Positions 32,639 to 41,860 of a stretch of 48,683 nucleotides of DNA are shown in pieces. The DNA comes from Enterococcus faecalis_A (lineage in GTDB: Bacteria > Bacillota > Bacilli > Lactobacillales > Enterococcaceae). The stretch is taken from contig JBPDWA010000009.1 of NCBI GenBank assembly GCA_051295955.1, positions 1 through 48,683 on the forward strand, given 5' to 3'. The number at the start of each line of letters is the position of its first letter. Position 1 is the stretch's first letter. The notes beneath the pieces were generated by a model. The model was given only the letters and a program-made list of their open reading frames with translations, ran no database searches and had not been told where the DNA came from. Both the position numbers and the translations under genes were made by a program.

Positions 32639-34355
32639 GAGCATCCTCCTCTTGTGAAGCGACGATTTCACGATATTCTTTGGAGTTGGCTAGTAATTGT
32701 TCATGCGTGCCTAAGCCAACTTGGCGGCCGCTGTCCAGAACCAAAATTTGTTGAGCACCTACAATGGAACTGATTCTTTGCGAAATTAAAATGAGGGTTG
32801 TTTCAGACAGTTGAGTTTTTAAAGCAGTTCGCAATTGGAGATCCGTCTGATAATCTAATGCGCTTAAAGAATCATCTAAAATTAATAATTGCGGTTTCCG
32901 AATCAAGGCGCGAGCAATTGTCAGGCGCTGTTTTTGACCACCGGAGAAATTTTTTCCGCCTTCATTTACTAGTGTATCCAACCCATGCTCCAATTGTTGG
33001 ACAAATTCTTTACATTGAGCGATAGCTAACGCTTCCCAGCATTCTTGATCTGTAGCGTCCGGCTTGCCCCATTGTAAATTTTCACGGATCGTACCAGTGA
33101 ATAAGACAGCGGTTTGGGGAACGAGGGCGATTTGATTTCGTAAAGTCATCAACGGCCAATCACGGACATTCCTCCCGCCGATAAATAAATTGCCGGCACT
33201 TACATCATAAAAACGAGGAATCAATTGAGTTAGGGTGCTTTTCCCACTGCCAGTAGGGCCAGTAATTCCTAGCGTACTGCCTTTAGGAATCGTTAAATGA
33301 ATTTGTTTGAGTGCTAAACCAGCATTTGCTTCATAGCGAAAATCAACGTGTTCAAAAGTGATGGTGCCAAACTGCGGTGCTTTTTGATTTGCTGAAAGGT
33401 GTGCGGGTAAACTGCTGTCAATAGATAAAATTTCATTTACTCGGCTGGCGGATGCACTAGCTCGTGTAAAAATGATTACCAAGTTGGAAACAACGATCAA
33501 TGCTAGTAACATTTGATTCATATAATTAATTAATGCCAGCACCTTCCCCTGTTGTAAGGTACCAATGTTAACTTTAAAACCGCCAATGTAAAGCAAGGCC
33601 AAAATACCGATGTTCATGACTAAAGTAGTTGCGGGATTCAATAAAGCAGACAGATTGGACACATGAATTGAAACCTGCGCTAGTTCATCTGTTACTTGTT
33701 CCACTTGCTGTTGTTCTGTTTTCTTTCTAGCAAAAGCACGAATCACTCGGACACCACTCAGCGTTTGGCTAATTTGGCGATTGAGACGATCCAAGTTAGC
33801 CTGAACTTTTTTGTATAGCGGCACAGTTACTTTAATTATAAAAAATAAAATAAGACAAAAAATCGGTAGTAATATTAAAAAGAGCAGTCCCATTTGAACA
33901 TCAATGTAAAAAGCCATCACTACCGAGCCAATACTTAAAAATGGCGCTCGGATTATCAGGCGAATCAACATAGCTAGAGCAATTTGTAATTGATTGATGT
34001 CATTGGTTATGCGAGTAATCAGCGTGTCTGTTCCTACGCTGTTTAATTCTGCATGCGACAACTGATTAATTTTTTTCATTAACTGGTTTCTTAGTTCAGT
34101 GCCGAAGCCTTGTGAAGCAATTGAAGCATAATATTGACAAACCATCACACAAAGTAAACCGACCACAGACATCCCCAGCATCCATAAACCCATTTGAATA
34201 ACGTATGTGCGGTCGTTTAAGCGAATACCTTGATCAACAAGCCGTGCCATAAAAAGGGGAAGAACTAGCTCAAAACAAGCTTCTAAAAATTTAAAAAAAG
34301 GGCCAAGGATCATTTGTTTTCGATATTTTTTTGCATATTTTAATAGACCAATCAT
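32619..34355 (-). CDS. Heterodimeric ABC exporter, subunit with degenerate Walker B
   Basis: A 578-residue half-transporter upstream of and overlapping its partner. Membrane domain about 15-300; nucleotide domain with Walker A GPTGSGKST, canonical signature FSGGQKQR, but Walker B LLILDDSLSALD (Asp in place of catalytic Glu) and QR in place of the switch histidine (LISQRISSI). So the ATP site built from this Walker A/B and the partner's ISEGQ signature should hydrolyse poorly, while the other site is complete, as in known heterodimeric multidrug exporters. AAGGAGG precedes ATG 34355. Confidence 0.92.
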   Translation of the reverse strand: MIGLLKYAKKYRKQMILGPFFKFLEACFELVLPLFMARLVDQGIRLNDRTYVIQMGLWMLGMSVVGLLCVMVCQYYASIASQGFGTELRNQLMKKINQLSHAELNSVGTDTLITRITNDINQLQIALAMLIRLIIRAPFLSIGSVVMAFYIDVQMGLLFLILLPIFCLILFFIIKVTVPLYKKVQANLDRLNRQISQTLSGVRVIRAFARKKTEQQQVEQVTDELAQVSIHVSNLSALLNPATTLVMNIGILALLYIGGFKVNIGTLQQGKVLALINYMNQMLLALIVVSNLVIIFTRASASASRVNEILSIDSSLPAHLSANQKAPQFGTITFEHVDFRYEANAGLALKQIHLTIPKGSTLGITGPTGSGKSTLTQLIPRFYDVSAGNLFIGGRNVRDWPLMTLRNQIALVPQTAVLFTGTIRENLQWGKPDATDQECWEALAIAQCKEFVQQLEHGLDTLVNEGGKNFSGGQKQRLTIARALIRKPQLLILDDSLSALDYQTDLQLRTALKTQLSETTLILISQRISSIVGAQQILVLDSGRQVGLGTHEQLLANSKEYREIVASQEEDAHVDQKN

Positions 34356-34755
34356 AAAAAGCCTCCTTTTCCTGTTTTTTATTGTAGCTTACTTTCCCCT
34401 AGGAAGAAAGTTACTGGTTCAAATCATTATAAATTTTAAGAAAAGTAAGGTAAAATACTAGGATATACCTAACAAATTAGTGAAATACTAGAAAAATAAG
34501 TTGCTAGATTATTACAAAATATTTCAAACAATAATTTGATCTGCTTGGAAGCTTGAAAAATAAAAATCGTAAGGAAACAGTGCTTTCTTAAGGAAATCTT
34601 AACGAATAAAAAAGGACGATGAAGCGAAGAATTTAACATAATTCACTGCGCTGAAAGTTAAATTGTAATAAATTGTAACAATGCTGAAATAAAACAACGC
34701 CCTTTGACTAGTATAATAATAACGTTGGATTTTGTTAGGAAAGGTGTTGAATTCA
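34356..34755. other. Divergent promoter region between ABC exporter and 3D-domain protein
   Basis: 400 nt, AT-rich. Contains TATAAT at 34712-34717 as a likely -10 for the rightward gene, and a 10-nt periodic repeat ATTGTAAT-AA-ATTGTAAC (34662-34679) upstream. This resembles a WalR (YycF) site, TGTWAH-N5-TGTWAH, but the spacing is 4, not 5, so I do not claim it. Confidence 0.4.
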
Positions 34756-35871
34756 GTGAAGGGTAAAAAGTTAATACCGTTTATCGCAAGTGTTCTATTG
34801 ATTCAAGCAAGTACTCCAGTCATTGGGATGGCAGAATCACTTGATTCCTTGAATGAAAAAGAAAAGCAAGCCAATCAAGCCAGTCTGGCTATCAATGAGG
34901 AAATCAATACAGCGTTAAATGATGTTAATAGTAAATATACTGCAATTGAAAAATTAAAAACAAAAATTGCAGCAGCTGAAGAAACATTGAAAACATCAAA
35001 AGAAGAAATAACAATAACTGAAAAGAATATTGAACGGCGCAAAGAAGCTGTGGCTGAGCGTATGAGAACGGTGCAATTAAATGGTGACCAACGTGGCATT
35101 CAAGCTTTGTTGGAAGCAAAAAGTCTTTCAGATTTTGTCAATCGTGCGTTTACCTTGTCCTTGTTACAAAACAACGCCAAAGAAAAAGTTGAAAGCTTAA
35201 CAGCCGAGAAAGAAAAACTAACTGACTTGCAAGAAAAAGTAACAGCTACTCAAAAAGCACTGATGGAAAATGAAACCAAATTGCAGGCAGAAGCCCAAAC
35301 AATGGATGCAAAAGTCATTTCTTTAAAAGAAAAGTTAGCAGCTAATCAAGCCTTAATTTCAAAAATTGCGGAAGATAAAGCCACAGAACAGAAACGAATT
35401 GCTGATGAACAGGCCGCTGAGAAAGCCCGGAAAGAAGCCGCTGAAAAAGCTGAGCAAGCAAGCAGCAGTTCTACCACCGAAGCATCGACTTCTGAAAGGA
35501 GCAGTGCTTCATCAAATGAAAGCACTGATAACACCACGCCGTCTCAACAACCCGGGACTAATGACAACAGCACCAATAATAGTAATGGACAAGTTCTTTA
35601 CATGGAATCGACCGCTTATTCTTGGCGAGAAGCAGGCGCCAGTCCTTTTTCTTTCTTAGGTATTGATTTGCGCAAGCAAAGTAACGTGATTGCAGTGGAT
35701 CCTAGCGTTATTAAACTTGGTTCACTGGTAAAAGTTGATGGTTACGGTTTTGCAATTGCTGGAGACACTGGTGGTGCTATAAAAGGCAACATCATTGACG
35801 TACATTTTGACACCGTTAATCAGTGCCGTATCTGGGGTCGTCGCCATAATGTTCGTGTGGAAATTCAATAA
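34756..35871 (+). CDS. Secreted coiled-coil cell-wall protein with C-terminal 3D domain (SagA/SalB-like N-terminus)
   Basis: A 371-residue exported protein. Signal peptide: basic start (VKGKKL), hydrophobic core, cleavage near GMA-ES. Residues about 28-230 form a long coiled coil (DSLNEKEKQANQASLAINEE ..., with the QALLEAKSLSDFVNRAF segment typical of SagA/PcsB proteins). An Ala/Glu/Lys then Ser/Thr/Asn-rich linker runs to about 285, and a C-terminal 3D domain follows: MESTAYSW, VIAVDPSVIKLGSLVKV, IAGDTGGAIKGNIIDVHF, with its three conserved aspartates. 3D domains occur in lytic transglycosylase-like wall enzymes. GTG 34756 is preferred because GGAAAGGTG lies 9 nt upstream. Probably acts in wall remodelling; no cysteine peptidase domain is present. 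Confidence 0.85.
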   Translation: MKGKKLIPFIASVLLIQASTPVIGMAESLDSLNEKEKQANQASLAINEEINTALNDVNSKYTAIEKLKTKIAAAEETLKTSKEEITITEKNIERRKEAVAERMRTVQLNGDQRGIQALLEAKSLSDFVNRAFTLSLLQNNAKEKVESLTAEKEKLTDLQEKVTATQKALMENETKLQAEAQTMDAKVISLKEKLAANQALISKIAEDKATEQKRIADEQAAEKARKEAAEKAEQASSSSTTEASTSERSSASSNESTDNTTPSQQPGTNDNSTNNSNGQVLYMESTAYSWREAGASPFSFLGIDLRKQSNVIAVDPSVIKLGSLVKVDGYGFAIAGDTGGAIKGNIIDVHFDTVNQCRIWGRRHNVRVEIQ

Positions 35872-35879
35872 TAACTATT

Positions 35880-35921
35880 AAGCATCGAGTAGTCAGAATA
35901 GCCGACTATTCGATGCTTTTA
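35880..35921 (+). terminator. Terminator after the 3D-domain gene
   Basis: AGCATCGAGTAGTC (35881-35894) pairs with GACTATTCGATGCT (35904-35917) with one G-U pair, then TTTT. Confidence 0.8.
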
Positions 35922-35996
35922 CTTGGTTAAAAAAATTCTCATTTTACTGGCAACTGAATAAAAAAATGATAGACTGGAAAAGAAAGGAGCGATTGT

Positions 35997-36563
35997 ATGA
36001 TTCGTTTGGCAACAAAAGAAGATGGGGCTGCCATTGCTGCTTTAGTGTTGGTTATTTTAAAAGATATGGAACTACCTTTGTTAAAAGAAGTGCCAGAAGC
36101 TACGGTTTTATCAATTTTAAGTCAAGCAGTGGCTGATCCTAATTATCGCTATGGCTATCGGCGTGGCTTAGTTTATGAAGTCAATGGACAAGTAGCAGGC
36201 ATCGCTTTTGGTTATCCGGCTGAAGCGGAAGCAACAATCGATCAACCGTTAACTACAGTTTTAAAAGCACATGGCTTAAGCGAAGAGTTAAAACTATTTG
36301 ATGAGCAGGAAACATTGCCTGACGAATGGTATTTAGATTCAATTTCCGTCGCTGAAAATTATCGTGGGTTAGGAATCGGTTCAAAATTATTGACTGAACT
36401 ACCTAAGCTAGCACGAAAAGATGGTAAAAAAGTGATTGGATTAAATGTTGATGCTGCGAATCCGGACGCAAGAAGACTCTATGAGCGCCACGGCTTTAAA
36501 GAAGTAGGGCAACTAACAATTAGCGCGCACTTGTATGATCACATGCAAAAACAGCTGGACTAA
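35997..36563 (+). CDS. GNAT-family N-acetyltransferase
   Basis: A 188-residue acetyltransferase with the acetyl-CoA motif A region WYLDSISVAENYRGLGIGSKLLTELPKLA (R-G-L-G-I-G-S pyrophosphate loop) and motif B VIGLNVDAANPDARRLYERHGFKEVG. The N-terminus (MIRLATKEDGAAIAALVLVIL) is also typical. The acceptor substrate is unknown. AAAGGAG precedes ATG. Monocistronic between terminators. Confidence 0.88.
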   Translation: MIRLATKEDGAAIAALVLVILKDMELPLLKEVPEATVLSILSQAVADPNYRYGYRRGLVYEVNGQVAGIAFGYPAEAEATIDQPLTTVLKAHGLSEELKLFDEQETLPDEWYLDSISVAENYRGLGIGSKLLTELPKLARKDGKKVIGLNVDAANPDARRLYERHGFKEVGQLTISAHLYDHMQKQLD

Positions 36564-36988
36564 TAATTTCTATAAATAGCAAAAGTGACGTGCATTTGGT
36601 TGGAAAATTACCAATCCGAATAGCAATCGGGAAATTACAGGAGTAGTAAAAACAAAAGCTTGGATCAAAAGTCACCCTGACATTGATCCAAGCTTTAAAA
36701 ATAATAAAGTAACAATTTAGAAACAAGTAGCAGGCTTATAGGAACGTAATGCTTTGCAGCGAACACCATGGCCGCAGCCTAACAAAGCAGGAATGCGATG
36801 ATTTGCGGCGAAAATTGCAAGGAGGAAGAGGCAACAATGCTTTCAACGTTCACCTTGTAGGCATATCATCTATTCTGGCACTGTGCGTCAATCATAGTGG
36901 TTCGCAGCAAAAACCATAGATCCACTTTTTAGTTCTCAAGAAGGCATCCTTTGATGGTTTTAGTAGCTGTCATTTCGTTTTCAGTTTC
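36564..36988. other. Intergenic region with gene remnant and long inverted repeat
   Basis: A start-less frame (about 36589-36720) reads GWKITNPNSNREITGVV ... HPDIDPSFKNNKVTI and stops; it is coding-like and may be the tail of a lost secreted protein. It contains a perfect 13-bp inverted repeat AAAGCTTGGATCA (36655-36667) / TGATCCAAGCTTT (36684-36696), which followed by T-runs on the complement could end transcription from the right. From 36720 to 36988 nothing else is clear. Confidence 0.4.
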
Positions 36989-37504
36989 TTAACAAGTTCC
37001 CCAATTGACTTTTAGGACTGGTTGTTTGATTTTCTTTTTATTGTAAAGCCAGTAATCTAAGACCGCTGCGATACAAATACATAAGGGCGCATCTTCATCG
37101 TTGGTTACGTTTAAAACAAAGTAATTTCCTGTTAGCAAGGTTGCTTTGTCCAGCGACATAATTTTACGATTGACGTGGTAAATGGAATACCGATGTTCTT
37201 TAATATCGCCTAAAACCGTCCAATGAAGCCGTTGAATATAATAAAAGTCAGCATTAAAGTTTAAAAGCTTGCGCATAACACCGACTTTGTCAAACCCTTT
37301 GTACAGTTCAAAGCGTGTACCGAAGGTAAGAGAGACTTGTTTGATTCCAGCTAAAAGCTCTCCGTTCATCGCATATAACGATAGTACATCGCCTCTTGAG
37401 CCCCAGCGACCCACCAACAAGAAAAGTGAATGCCCTTGTTCGTCTTTGACAACGGTCCGTGTAATCATATTTAGTTGTTGTTCTTGAATAAAAAACTCAG
37501 ACAC
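36989..37504 (-). CDS. LURP-one-related / YxjI-like protein
   Basis: A soluble protein of about 171 residues with the beta-rich pattern of the LURP-one-related (tubby C-terminal-like) fold: FIQEQQLNMITRTVVKDEQGHSLFLLVGRWGSRGDVLSLYAMNGELLAGIKQ, followed by YSIYHVNRKIMSLDKA. The family is widespread in Firmicutes without a defined activity. Start is GTG 37504 or TTG 37507, with a G-rich site (AAAGGGTGAGG) upstream; both are non-ATG. It is transcribed in the same direction as the HAD phosphatase gene upstream. Confidence 0.7.
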   Translation of the reverse strand: MSEFFIQEQQLNMITRTVVKDEQGHSLFLLVGRWGSRGDVLSLYAMNGELLAGIKQVSLTFGTRFELYKGFDKVGVMRKLLNFNADFYYIQRLHWTVLGDIKEHRYSIYHVNRKIMSLDKATLLTGNYFVLNVTNDEDAPLCICIAAVLDYWLYNKKKIKQPVLKVNWGTC

Positions 37505-37553
37505 CAAGCCTCACCCTTTCGATAGTTGGTTTCTTTCAATAAGCAAAAAGAAT

Positions 37554-38423
37554 TTATAAATCCTCACGAATAGCTCGTAAAATAGCTTCACCGACGCCAT
37601 TTTCCAGATTTGTCGAAGTTTCGTATTTGGCATATTCTTTTAGCACCAATTCGGCATTGCCCATAGCGAAACTAACACCAGCCCATTGGATCATACTGAT
37701 GTCATTTATATTGTCCCCAATGGTCATAACTTGCGCAGGTGAAATGCCGCGTTCTTTTGCTAAATGAGCAACAGCAATACCTTTTTGAGCGTACTTGTGA
37801 TTGATTTCAATGTTGTTTTGTGCTGAAGAAGTAACGACTATATTTTCCAATGTTTCAATTTCCATACCAGCTGGCCCTAACACTTTAGGTCCCTCTAAAC
37901 TAAAACCAATAATTTTTAGAACTTCGATAGTTGTATCTTCCAGCAATTCGTTCATATCGTCAATATAAGTGATGTGAAGTAAGGCCAAGTGAGCAGAAGC
38001 CATGGCGATTGCTGTTTTGTATGTTAGGTGCGGCATGGTGGTAGCAATGTGAGCCGCAAAGTTTTCGATCCGTTTTTCTTGATGTTCTGAAAAAATACCT
38101 TGGTTCGTAGCGAGCTCATAATAAATATTGTGTTTATCCAAAGTTGCCAGGATGTCCTTGACGACTTCTTTGCGAATGCCAGCTGTAAACAGCGAGTTTC
38201 CCGCTTTGTCAAAGACTTGAGCGCCATTTAAGGTAATCATTGCACAATCGATGCCCGCTTCCTCTAAGGGCGGCTTGGCTTCGGAATACGCGCGGCCAGT
38301 AGCTACCATAAATTCGATGCCCAAACGCTTGGCTTCTCGAATTGCTGACACATTATCCTCTGAGATACTCATCTTTGAATCCAAAAGTGTTCCATCCATA
38401 TCTGAAGCAATTAGTTTGATCAA
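37554..38423 (-). CDS. Cof-type HAD-superfamily phosphatase
   Basis: A 289-residue HAD-IIB phosphatase: motif I LIASDMDGTLLDSK (nucleophile Asp and acid/base Asp), motif II MITLNGAQ, and the motif III/IV region TIGDNINDISMIQWAGVSFAMGNA. The cap domain lies between motifs II and III. Such enzymes dephosphorylate sugar phosphates or pyridoxal phosphate. Start is TTG 38423, since GAGGTG lies 8 nt upstream and the product then begins MIKLIASDMDG; an upstream ATG would overlap that site. Confidence 0.9.
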   Translation of the reverse strand: MIKLIASDMDGTLLDSKMSISEDNVSAIREAKRLGIEFMVATGRAYSEAKPPLEEAGIDCAMITLNGAQVFDKAGNSLFTAGIRKEVVKDILATLDKHNIYYELATNQGIFSEHQEKRIENFAAHIATTMPHLTYKTAIAMASAHLALLHITYIDDMNELLEDTTIEVLKIIGFSLEGPKVLGPAGMEIETLENIVVTSSAQNNIEINHKYAQKGIAVAHLAKERGISPAQVMTIGDNINDISMIQWAGVSFAMGNAELVLKEYAKYETSTNLENGVGEAILRAIREDL

Positions 38424-38554
38424 TTTAGTACACCTCATTGTTTGTCTTAAACTTAGTTATAGTTTACCATGTTTTGGAAAGATAAAGTATAAGAAAATCT
38501 TCTTGTCAGAGCTTATAAAATTCGTTATTATTGAAATATAAAGGAGTGAGTCGG

Positions 38555-39235
38555 ATGAAACAAATTCTTCATAACAGCTGGCAGGAACTTTTGGAAGATC
38601 AGTTCCAGCAGGAATACTATCAACGATTACGCATGTTCTTAAAACAAGAATACAGTACGCAAACAATTTACCCGGATATGTATCATATTTATTCAGCCTT
38701 GGAATTGACGCCTTACGAAAAAGTAAAAGTCGTTATTTTAGGACAAGACCCTTACCACGGTCCCCATCAAGCCCACGGTCTTAGTTTTTCAGTGCAACCA
38801 GGAGTGCGAATTCCTCCTTCTTTGATGAATATTTATAAAGAACTACAAGAGGATTTAGGCTATCCACCTGTTGCTCACGGTTTTTTGGAAAGTTGGGCCA
38901 AACAAGGCGTGCTCCTGCTAAATACGGTGCTAACGGTTCGGGCCGGACAAGCCTATTCACACAGAGGCTATGGTTGGGAAGAGTTGACAGATGCTATTAT
39001 TCATAAATTAAATGCTCGTGAAAAACCGATTGTCTTTATCTTATGGGGACGACCAGCGCAAGAAAAAATCAAAATGATTGATACAAGTAAACATGTGATC
39101 ATTAAGTCACCGCATCCAAGTCCATTGGCTGCTCATCGAGGTTTTTTCGGTTCAAGACCTTTTTCTCGTACCAATCAAGCTTTGGAGCAATTAGGGGAAA
39201 CGCCAATTAATTGGCAGTTGCCTGCTACTGTGTAA
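38555..39235 (+). CDS. ung: Uracil-DNA glycosylase
   Basis: Removes uracil from DNA as the first step of base excision repair. 226 residues with motif A GQDPYHGPHQAHGLSFSV (catalytic Asp65) and motif B HPSPLAAHRGFFGSRPFS. AAGGAGTGAG precedes ATG 38555. Length and motifs are those of family 1 enzymes. It lies upstream of pta, a neighbourhood common in lactic acid bacteria. It is intact, unlike the ada gene in this window. Confidence 0.97.
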   Translation: MKQILHNSWQELLEDQFQQEYYQRLRMFLKQEYSTQTIYPDMYHIYSALELTPYEKVKVVILGQDPYHGPHQAHGLSFSVQPGVRIPPSLMNIYKELQEDLGYPPVAHGFLESWAKQGVLLLNTVLTVRAGQAYSHRGYGWEELTDAIIHKLNAREKPIVFILWGRPAQEKIKMIDTSKHVIIKSPHPSPLAAHRGFFGSRPFSRTNQALEQLGETPINWQLPATV

Positions 39236-39388
39236 TACAACACCTTTGATCTGTTTTAGTAAAGTAAAACAAGTTTGTGAAATTTCAATTAGAGAGCCTT
39301 TTTTCCACTAATACAGCCAGAAAAAACTGTTATTTTCTACAAGAATGGTGTATGATAAAATAGAAAATAGAATAATGGAGGGTACTTT

Positions 39389-40372
39389 GTGGAATTATTT
39401 GATAGTTTAAAATTTAAAATTGTACGTCGTGGAATTAACATTGTTTTTCCAGAAGCGACAGACCCAAGAATTTTAGGAGCTGCAGCACGCTTAAAATCTG
39501 ATGAATTAGTAGAACCAATTTTAATCGGCAATCCAACTGAGATTGAAAATGCTGCATCTGCTCGTGGTATCAACACTGCTAATTTTAAGATTATTGATCC
39601 TGACAATTATGAAAAATGGGACGAAATGGTTGCTGCTTTTGTAGAGCGCCGCAAGGGCAAAGTATCAGAAGCTGATGCTCAAAAAATTCTAAAAGATGTA
39701 AATTATTTTGGTACAATGCTAACGTATATGGGAATTGCTGATGGTATGGTTAGTGGCGCAGTTCATTCAACAGGTGATACAGTACGTCCAGCCTTACAAA
39801 TTATTAAAACCAAGCCTGGTGTGAGCCGTACAAGTGGTGCGTTTTTAATGATTCGTGGACGTGATCAAGAACGCTATTTATTCTCCGACTGTGCTATCAA
39901 TGTCAATCCGACGGCTCAAGAGTTAGCGGAAATTGCTGTAGATAGTGCAAAAACAGCTGAATTATTTGATATTGAACCAAAAGTTTCATTATTAAGTTTT
40001 TCAACGAAAGGTTCTGCCAAAGCGCCTGAAGTTGATAAAGTTGCACAAGCAACTAAACTTGCACAAGAATTGGCACCGCAATATGCGATTGATGGAGAAT
40101 TGCAATTTGATGCTTCTTACGTGTCTTCAGTGGCTCAGTTGAAAGCTCCCGAATCAAAAGTTGCCGGTGAAGCAACGGTTTTCATTTTCCCTGATTTGCA
40201 ATCTGGAAATATTGGTTATAAAATTGCACAACGTTTAGGCAACTTCGAAGCAATTGGACCAATCTTGCAAGGCTTAAACAAGCCAGTCTCAGATTTGTCT
40301 CGTGGGGCCAACGAAGAGGATGTATACAAACTATCTATTATTACTGCCGCACAAACTTTAATGAATCAATAA
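39389..40372 (+). CDS. pta: Phosphate acetyltransferase
   Basis: Interconverts acetyl-CoA and acetyl phosphate in the acetate-ATP pathway with acetate kinase. The 327-residue short form matches the Firmicute enzyme: FPEATDPRILGAAARL, TMLTYMGIADGMVSGAVHSTGDTVRPALQIIKT, VSLLSFSTKGSAKAPEVDKVA and YKIAQRLGNFEAIGPILQGLNKPVSDLSRG. Start is GTG 39389 with GGAGGG (39377-39382) upstream. A strong terminator follows, so it is not cotranscribed with tsaE. Confidence 0.97.
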   Translation: MELFDSLKFKIVRRGINIVFPEATDPRILGAAARLKSDELVEPILIGNPTEIENAASARGINTANFKIIDPDNYEKWDEMVAAFVERRKGKVSEADAQKILKDVNYFGTMLTYMGIADGMVSGAVHSTGDTVRPALQIIKTKPGVSRTSGAFLMIRGRDQERYLFSDCAINVNPTAQELAEIAVDSAKTAELFDIEPKVSLLSFSTKGSAKAPEVDKVAQATKLAQELAPQYAIDGELQFDASYVSSVAQLKAPESKVAGEATVFIFPDLQSGNIGYKIAQRLGNFEAIGPILQGLNKPVSDLSRGANEEDVYKLSIITAAQTLMNQ

Positions 40373-40411
40373 AAAAGTCGGCAGCAATCGTGACTTGAAG
40401 GATTAAATGAA

Positions 40412-40445
40412 AGAGTAAAAGTCAGTCGGACTTTTGCTCTTTTTC
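40412..40445 (+). terminator. Terminator of pta
   Basis: AGAGTAAAAGTC (40412-40423) pairs with GACTTTTGCTCT (40429-40440) with one G-U pair and a 5-nt loop, then a T-run. Confidence 0.85.
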
Positions 40446-40527
40446 TAGTTATTGATGATTTTTCTAGCCAGTTGGTTGAATTTTCGATATACTCTTTACA
40501 GAATCTGCTGCTAAAGGTGGGAATAAA

Positions 40528-41004
40528 ATGCAAATAATAAGTAGCAAACCTAATGATACAGAAAAATTCGCCTTTTTGTTAGGTGAGCAATTACAATCAG
40601 GAGACGTAGTCGTTTTAACTGGTGACTTAGGAGCCGGTAAGACAACTTTGACTAAAGGGATTGCCTTAGGTTTGGGCATTCAACAATTAATCAAAAGCCC
40701 GACTTATACCATTATTCGTGAATATCAAAGTGGTCGACTCCCTTTGTACCACATGGATGTTTATCGGGTTGATCAAGGAGGTGCTGAGCTTGGCTTAGAG
40801 GAGTATTTTGAAGGAACAGGCGTTTCGGTTGTAGAATGGGGCAAGCAATTGGCAGATGAATTACCCACTGATTATCTCGAGATTATTTTAACTAGGGGAC
40901 AAGAAAGCGATGAGCAACGAATTATTACGTTACGTGCATTAGGACCAACAGCACAAGCTCGATTAGAACAAATTGAAGCAATTTGGAAGCAAGACCGTGA
41001 GTGA
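40528..41004 (+). CDS. tsaE: tRNA threonylcarbamoyladenosine biosynthesis ATPase TsaE
   Basis: Partner of TsaB-TsaD in making the t6A modification at position 37 of ANN-decoding tRNAs. A 158-residue P-loop protein with Walker A GDLGAGKT at 32-39, then KSPTYTIIREYQ and LYHMDVYR, and VVEWGKQL, all conserved in TsaE. GGTGGGA precedes ATG. It overlaps the following acetyltransferase gene by 8 nt; in many Firmicutes tsaE-tsaB-rimI-tsaD cluster, but here only an acetyltransferase follows. Confidence 0.95.
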   Translation: MQIISSKPNDTEKFAFLLGEQLQSGDVVVLTGDLGAGKTTLTKGIALGLGIQQLIKSPTYTIIREYQSGRLPLYHMDVYRVDQGGAELGLEEYFEGTGVSVVEWGKQLADELPTDYLEIILTRGQESDEQRIITLRALGPTAQARLEQIEAIWKQDRE

Positions 41005-41518
41005 AGCAACTTTTACGATTCGAGCTGCAATTCCCAGTGATGCTCAAGCACTAGTGACAGTTATGTCGAAAATTAACAGGGAGACGTCGTTTTTAGTGTT
41101 AGATGAACACGGCTTGGCATTAAATCCAGATACGCTGGCTAATAATCTTGCTGCAATTTACACTTCTGACAATAATTGTTTATTCCTAGCTTTACTGGAT
41201 GAGCAAATAATTGGCATGGCTTCAGTAGCGGCTGCTAGTCAAGCACGGATTGAACATGTTGGTGAAGTCGGTATTTCATTAGTTAAGGCTTACTGGGGAT
41301 ACGGATTGGGAACGGTTCTTTTGGAAGAAATTCTTCAATGGGCTCAAGCAAGTTCAATTATTCGTCGCTTGGAGCTAAAAGTCCAATGTCATAATCACCG
41401 AGCGATTCATTTGTATGAAAAAATGGGTTTTAAGACAGAAGCCATTTTAAGCCGAGGAGCTAAAACAGATCAGGGTACGTTTTTGGATGTGCAACTGATG
41501 AGTTTACTTATTGATTAG
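40997..41518 (+). CDS. GNAT-family N-acetyltransferase
   Basis: A 173-residue acetyltransferase: N-terminal IRAAIPSDAQALVTVMSKI, motif A VGISLVKAYWGYGLGTVLLEEILQWA (GYGLGT pyrophosphate loop) and motif B LELKVQCHNHRAIHLYEKMGFKTEA. It is closer to the RimJ/L-type or antibiotic/amine acetyltransferases than to classic RimI, judging by length. Start is GTG 40997 within the end of tsaE, pointing to translational coupling. The position after tsaE suggests but does not prove a ribosome- or tRNA-related role. A terminator follows. Confidence 0.88.
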   Translation: MSEATFTIRAAIPSDAQALVTVMSKINRETSFLVLDEHGLALNPDTLANNLAAIYTSDNNCLFLALLDEQIIGMASVAAASQARIEHVGEVGISLVKAYWGYGLGTVLLEEILQWAQASSIIRRLELKVQCHNHRAIHLYEKMGFKTEAILSRGAKTDQGTFLDVQLMSLLID

Positions 41519-41528
41519 CAAAGCCTGG

Positions 41529-41566
41529 GAGTTGAGTTCTAGAACTTAGCTCTTAGGTTGTTTTTT
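41529..41566 (+). terminator. Terminator of the tsaE-acetyltransferase unit
   Basis: GAG/CTC and AGTTC (41535-41539) / GAACT (41542-41546) stem with a mismatched middle, followed by TTGTTTTTTG. Confidence 0.5.
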
Positions 41567-41838
41567 GAGCAATGAAAACTCATTTTATTACATGTTGTGA
41601 TAATGATCTCAAGGCACAAAAAGCTGGGAACCGTGATTGAGGCAAGATATGTGTTCACAGGCAAAAGCGTTGCTTTCTTTATTTTAGCAAGAGACCATCT
41701 TCAGCGTTGCCATCAGTGAGTTGAAGTGGAGACTCTGTTTAAGCAAGGGATAGGTTAAATGGTTTTTCTCTAGGTGTAGTATATGGGTTAGGTTGCTTAA
41801 GCAATCAAGAAATAAATAGAAGGAGTGAATTCGGTTAG

Positions 41839-41860
41839 AACCTCCTGTAGTAGGTTTTTT
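41839..41860 (+). terminator. Small orphan terminator-like hairpin
   Basis: AACCT (41839-41843) / AGGTT (41852-41856), then T-run. No intact gene ends before it. Confidence 0.35.

Noticed and set aside
34662..34679. WalR operator
   Set aside because: Half-sites fit but spacing is 4 instead of 5 nt; kept only as a low-interest observation.
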